Below, piece by piece: positions 63,032-64,000 of a stretch of DNA of 64,000 nt. Location of the stretch: NCBI RefSeq assembly GCF_003253565.1, contig NZ_QKUF01000001.1:205867-269866 (forward strand). Direction: 5' to 3'. How positions within the stretch are numbered: position 1 is the stretch's first letter; every line of letters begins with the position of its first letter. Origin of the DNA: Thermosporothrix hazakensis. GTDB lineage: Bacteria; Chloroflexota; Ktedonobacteria; Ktedonobacterales; Ktedonobacteraceae. The position numbers and the translations under genes were made by a program. The notes beneath the pieces were generated by a model, which searched no databases, was not told where the DNA came from, and was given only the letters and a program-made list of their open reading frames with translations.

Positions 63032-63346
63032 AAAAACAAAAACGCCTCTCATCCCCCAGGGACGAGAAGCGGCAAGCTTTCCGTGGTACCACCCTTATTC
63101 AGATTATCTCACACTGAAAGATAATCCCTCATTTCCAGATACGACCAGAATTCTGGTATATCCTGTCCTCGATAACGGGGGACATTCCGAAAGAGTCCTA
63201 CTGACTGTACAAACAGCGTTCGCTCTTTAGCTTCCAGGCCCATTCCATAACTCCGCTGTACCGGTTTCCACCAATCCCGGCTCTCTGGACCAGAGGTCAG
63301 TTATGTACTCTTCCTGTTCGTCGCTTTTTTGATTCGCTTGTACTTG
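63032..63346 (-). promoter_or_regulatory. T-box riboswitch (tRNA-Trp responsive) upstream of trpS
   Basis: On the minus strand the leader contains the conserved T-box element AGGGTGGTACCACGG (about 63081-63095), directly before an intrinsic terminator: CGCTTCTCGTCCC with GGGATGAGAGGCG, then TTTTTGTTTTT (63032-63072). Upstream (about 63180-63330) lies a Stem I-like region with an AG-bulge-like AGAGAGCCGGG and GGTGGAAACC. TGG triplets there fit a Trp specifier, but the exact specifier is not fixed by eye. Uncharged tRNA-Trp would favour the antiterminator and read-through into trpS and the trp genes. Confidence 0.93.
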
Positions 63347-63352
63347 AGTATC

Positions 63353-63381
63353 AGTATAAGAAGAAAATCGTCTGCTGTCAA
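63353..63381 (-). promoter_or_regulatory. Consensus sigma-70 promoter of the T-box/trpS/trp operon
   Basis: On the minus strand: a perfect TTGACA (63376-63381), a 17-base spacer and TATACT (63353-63358). The transcription start is expected near 63346. Confidence 0.88.
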
Positions 63382-63401
63382 GTGGCAAAACGAAGCTCAT
63401 T

Positions 63402-64000
63402 TCACGCGCTGAACCGCTTCATCAGAGCCAGGACAGTGTGGACATACTGGTTATTCCGTACGCCATGCTTTTCCAAAGTGCCAGGCCCCTGATTATACGC
63501 GCTGATCACCTTGCGCAGATCTCCATGATAGCGCTCCCAGAGATAATGGACATAGAGAGCGCCGAGCTGGATATTATCGCGCACCTTATAAGGATCGCGT
63601 TTTTTTCCCTCTCGGGAGTTCAGTTCGTCAACCGTCTCCGGCATCAACTGCATGACGCCGATGCCGCCATCCTCTGCAATCAATTGCTGCTGCCAGCCAC
63701 TTTCCTGCCAGGCCAGCGCCCGAAGCAAGGCGGGCGGAATATGGCGGGTCGCGGCCTCTGTTAACAAGAGATCGGAGACCTGTTCAAGGGTTGACGTTTC
63801 CAGCGCCTCATAGGCAAAGCGACGAACCGAGCCATCAGGCTGTAGTCCCGAAGGTCCCTGTTTCTCCGGTGCAACAGCGATGGTTCTTCCCGCCTCAGTA
63901 GCCGGGATACAGAGCACCTGACCTTTCAGGTTGCCGTTTCTCTCATGCAGACCATTCGCCTCCATCAGATCGATCACAGGAAGTTGAAAGCGCCGGGCAA
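63402..64000 (-). CDS. LysM plus lytic transglycosylase (SLT) protein, 5' end outside window
   Basis: A peptidoglycan-cleaving enzyme. The frame is open to the right edge, and the residues there (ARRFQLPVIDLMEANGL, then LKGQVLCIP) complete a LysM glycan-binding motif, so the start lies beyond 64000. After a linker, the SLT domain begins near IPPALLRALAWQESGWQQQ, with the catalytic Glu in QESGW. It continues with GGIGVMQLMPETV, NIQLGALYVHYL and VISAYNQGPG. The protein is presumably exported. It lies upstream of, and in the same direction as, the trp promoter. Confidence 0.9.
   Translation of the reverse strand, partial: ARRFQLPVIDLMEANGLHERNGNLKGQVLCIPATEAGRTIAVAPEKQGPSGLQPDGSVRRFAYEALETSTLEQVSDLLLTEAATRHIPPALLRALAWQESGWQQQLIAEDGGIGVMQLMPETVDELNSREGKKRDPYKVRDNIQLGALYVHYLWERYHGDLRKVISAYNQGPGTLEKHGVRNNQYVHTVLALMKRFSA

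Noticed and set aside
1..64000. tRNA, rRNA, insertion sequences, CRISPR arrays, prophage
   Set aside because: No T-arm/acceptor signature, transposase, terminal inverted repeats or regular repeat-spacer pattern was seen when reading both strands.

Overview
The window is a 64 kb stretch of chromosome with moderate GC content. It is densely packed with housekeeping genes and has no phage, insertion sequence, CRISPR array, rRNA or tRNA that I could recognise. The gene set suggests a Gram-positive-like, spore-or-filament-forming Chloroflexi lineage, most likely class Ktedonobacteria. The reasons are proteins with long Q/P-rich tails, GAF and FHA regulators, LytR-CpsA-Psr and MurJ cell-wall genes, Cox-type accessory genes, and a Trp T-box. 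This assignment is an inference from gene content and style, not from a marker gene.

Layout. 1-2050: end of a repetitive Q/P-rich TPR protein, a roadblock/LC7 protein and ndk. 2.2-9.0 kb: a cysteine-rich small protein, an HTH-GAF regulator, a CPBP protease, a membrane protein, pncB and an alpha/beta hydrolase. 9.2-20 kb: a coiled-coil membrane protein, zwf, csbD, pepF, a glycosyltransferase with a CysRS-like N-terminus, ggt, manC and an acyl-CoA desaturase. 20.6-26.7 kb: two tandem murJ paralogues, hom and a small PLDc_N membrane protein. 26.7-29.5 kb: an FHA-containing probable pseudokinase and an LCP protein. 29.7-33.1 kb: a four-gene MoxR/VWA/XdhC-N/XdhC-C operon of the CO-dehydrogenase/molybdoenzyme maturation type. 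33.2-36.5 kb: a fused E1 alpha-beta 2-oxoacid dehydrogenase and a divergent E1-alpha homologue with a degraded thiamine-diphosphate motif. 36.5-43.2 kb: a Nudix protein, a FluG-type amidohydrolase, a CoiA-like protein, a YtxH protein, murA, a possible structured RNA and a glutamine-synthetase-like protein.

43.4-53.1 kb is the most striking part. It holds a LevR-type sigma-54 activator (AAA+, PRD, EIIA/EIIB-like modules), followed 0.6 kb later by a near-consensus -24/-12 promoter, PTS EIIB and EIIC, and then a xylose-type ABC transporter (binding protein, single-domain ATPase, permease).

53.2-63.4 kb: a Nudix protein, chorismate mutase aroH, and the complete tryptophan pathway on the minus strand. 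The order of transcription is sigma-70 promoter, T-box leader, trpS, trpE, trpG, trpD, trpCF (fused), trpB, a B3/4-domain protein, trpA. One tRNA-Trp sensor therefore probably controls both charging and synthesis of tryptophan. The window closes with a LysM plus lytic-transglycosylase gene that runs off the right end.
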